In this document: piece by piece, positions 62,482-64,000 of the stretch | Layout of the letters: every line of letters begins with the position of its first letter | How positions within the stretch are numbered: the stretch's first letter is position 1 | From: Sanyastnella coralliicola | GTDB lineage: Bacteria > Bacteroidota > Bacteroidia > Flavobacteriales_D > Sanyastnellaceae | Assembly: GCF_030845195.1 (NCBI RefSeq) | Contig: NZ_CP132543.1 | Coordinates: forward strand, 2,993,501-3,057,500 | Reading direction: 5' to 3' | Length of the DNA stretch: 64,000 nucleotides | Program-made: the position numbers and the translations under genes | Notes under the pieces: generated by a model | What the model was told of the DNA's origin: nothing | The model's input: only the letters and a program-made list of their open reading frames with translations | The model's database searches: none

Positions 62482-64000
62482 TTATAGCTTTATTGCCTTC
62501 TTCACCATCTCAACACCATCTACCGTTAGCGCGTAGTAATAGATTCCTGAAGAAACGTTCGTCGCATTCCACTCAACTGAGTAGTCTCCTGGAGATGCTT
62601 GTCCTTCAAAAATTACATCAACGATCTCACCCATTTGATTATACACCATGATCTGGGCAGAACAGGCGCACCCAATTGAGTAGTTGATTCTTGTTGTAAA
62701 CTGGAATGGATTTGGGTAATTCTGCTGAAGTTCGCTTTTGAACTTTTCTTCCATTTGAATTTCGAATTCCGAGTTATCCATTGATTTCACATCAGATTGA
62801 CAACACGCCTCCACCATTGACATTAACTCATTGATTTGTTGTTGTTGGTTGTCAATTATTGACTGCTGCTCTTGTGTAGCTTTAATCAACATAGGGATCA
62901 TCGCTGTGTAATTCACTCCTAGATGCTCCATGCCTTCACTAATTACTTCTCCTGTATCAGGGTCTGTAAGAGTTGGCTTCTCTGCTTGGGTCACGAGATC
63001 CGGAGCTATTTCTTGGAGCTCTTGTGCCATGACACCATATTGGACGGTTTCTGGAAAATTGAATGATGGGTACTCTTCTGTTTTGAAGTTGTAGCGCTTC
63101 GGACTGATTTGTAACACAGTTTCCAAGCCAGGAACCTCATCGCTCACATTTTCCTTGAATGTGGCATCCGAAACGTTAATTACCGGTGCGTTGGTCCAAA
63201 CAGGCCCAGCAAACCAGCCAGCGATCAATCCTTCGCCGTAAACACCAACAAACTGATTTCCTGGTGTACCTCCAAGTGCCAGTCCAGCAACTCCAATCGT
63301 GTGATCAGTCCCAGATTGTGCCTGACCTAGGACACCAATTACTTTTTCACCTGCAACTACACGAGCAGTCACACCGTGATTTGTGGATTGCGTTGCTACA
63401 CCTTGGCTTTCTACGCGAACACCTCTTGAGATTGCTGTACCGGCATCAGCGTTTGCGGACACCCAAATAGAATTAATTTCATTCCCTCCTATGGTCTCAA
63501 TTCTAGCATTCGTGTTAAGACCATCAGCAGTGTTGGCTTGGAAAGAATGAAACTTGCCAGTCGGAACATCTAAACCAACGCCAACTCGTCCTTCATTACA
63601 TGCTCCTACATAGCCCATGACAAGGTCTGCAGAACCTCCATTGTCAATCTCATTCCATTCGCACAAGTCGTCTCCATTAACCCATGTTCCATCACCCGCA
63701 AGAAAATCAGTGTCATTGCCCGTGAACTCCAAATAGTCTAATGCGTAATCACCTACCTCGGTTTGCTGAATCCCCGTAATCAAGGCATCTGGCGTTAGCC
63801 CTGGCATGATGCGTAAGCGTGCCGTTCCTTCCACATCTAACTTCTCTGTAGGAAGGCCTTCTGTCGGATCAAAGCCAACAGCCATATTCCCCGTTGGGAT
63901 CACGTGGAAATGACCCAAATTGCTGGTCTGTAGATCGGTGTAGAGGTCGTTAATCGGACCATAGTCGTAGGTAAGCCTCAACTGAGGATCACTACTATCA
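62482..64000 (-). CDS. T9SS-exported protein with S74 (intramolecular chaperone) domain (5' end beyond window)
   Basis: The frame is open to the window edge; the first shown codons (DSSDPQLRLTYDYGP) look internal, so the start lies beyond it. About 500 residues are visible. A trimeric tail-fibre-like body with an endosialidase/S74 chaperone domain near the middle (TFKENVSDEVPGL, ISPKRYNFKTEEYP, YGVMAQELQEIAPDLV), a coiled-coil (QQSIIDNQQQQINELMSMV), then a T9SS sorting domain (LQQNYPNPFQFTTRINYSI, SGIYYYALTVDG). The T9SS end argues for a chromosomal surface protein rather than a phage tail. Function unknown. Confidence 0.85.
   Translation of the reverse strand, partial: DSSDPQLRLTYDYGPINDLYTDLQTSNLGHFHVIPTGNMAVGFDPTEGLPTEKLDVEGTARLRIMPGLTPDALITGIQQTEVGDYALDYLEFTGNDTDFLAGDGTWVNGDDLCEWNEIDNGGSADLVMGYVGACNEGRVGVGLDVPTGKFHSFQANTADGLNTNARIETIGGNEINSIWVSANADAGTAISRGVRVESQGVATQSTNHGVTARVVAGEKVIGVLGQAQSGTDHTIGVAGLALGGTPGNQFVGVYGEGLIAGWFAGPVWTNAPVINVSDATFKENVSDEVPGLETVLQISPKRYNFKTEEYPSFNFPETVQYGVMAQELQEIAPDLVTQAEKPTLTDPDTGEVISEGMEHLGVNYTAMIPMLIKATQEQQSIIDNQQQQINELMSMVEACCQSDVKSMDNSEFEIQMEEKFKSELQQNYPNPFQFTTRINYSIGCACSAQIMVYNQMGEIVDVIFEGQASPGDYSVEWNATNVSSGIYYYALTVDGVEMVKKAIKL

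Noticed and set aside
62482-64000. Phage tail fibre / prophage remnant
   Set aside because: The S74 domain is followed by a T9SS sorting domain, and no other phage gene is seen.

Overview
The window is a chromosomal stretch of a Bacteroidota bacterium, most likely a member of the Flavobacteriia. The signs are: several secreted proteins ending in a type IX secretion (T9SS) C-terminal sorting domain; many start regions preceded by the Bacteroidota -7 box TAnnTTTG or a TTCG variant; an lpxD-like gene next to efp; and an ECF sigma factor with a likely partner. Nothing points to a plasmid, prophage or insertion sequence. About 44 protein genes and one tRNA are supported. The thyA gene is cut by the left edge and a T9SS/S74 gene by the right edge.

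Layout. 1-9.5 kb: thyA, a secreted dockerin-like protein, purK coupled to a PhyH-type dioxygenase, a small outer-membrane protein, an MscS channel, mtgA, a C1-family peptidase, ddl and a lipoprotein. 9.6-14 kb: a membrane protein with ruvC, and the opposite-strand set of an LPG-synthase-like membrane protein, a family 2 glycosyltransferase and an oligopeptide-type ABC permease. 14-19.5 kb: two tandem, translationally coupled giant T9SS cargo paralogues. 19.5-25.3 kb: a SpoIIE-type phosphatase, lpxD, efp, a helix-hairpin-helix/beta-barrel protein and a PorV-like barrel. 25.5-28.7 kb: a two-domain carboxypeptidase-regulatory-like protein, the sigma factor and its partner. 28.8-35.7 kb: tRNA-Leu(UAG), tig, clpP, clpX (a proteostasis block) and mutS. 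36-42 kb: a complete tripartite RND efflux operon, then a DoxX protein. 42-50 kb: a lipoprotein and three secreted proteins, two of them related. 50-56.6 kb: an AddA/RecB-like helicase-nuclease, then an MbnP-type protein with two di-heme peroxidases. 57-64 kb: four secreted proteins separated by near-identical intergenic cassettes.

The strongest unexplained signal is a dispersed 13-base word, TTCCGCGNTAGCG. I find 16 exact copies (plus two one-mismatch copies) where chance predicts far fewer than one. Fifteen lie inside unrelated genes and one is intergenic. Eleven of the twelve copies in the main orientation are read in one frame as Ala-x-Ala-Glu; three others have the reverse orientation, two of them encoding a signal-peptide end (Ser-Ala-Leu-Ala-Gln). 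This looks like selection on the DNA word itself, as for uptake sequences or other genome-wide architecture motifs.

A second layer is intergenic: REP-like short palindromes, long imperfect hairpins built from 6-9 base units, and a composite cassette repeated after secreted-protein genes. A third is a set of -7 boxes lying only 3-6 bases before start codons, which suggests leaderless mRNAs. Family assignments rest on reading the translated sequences by eye; no database search was run.
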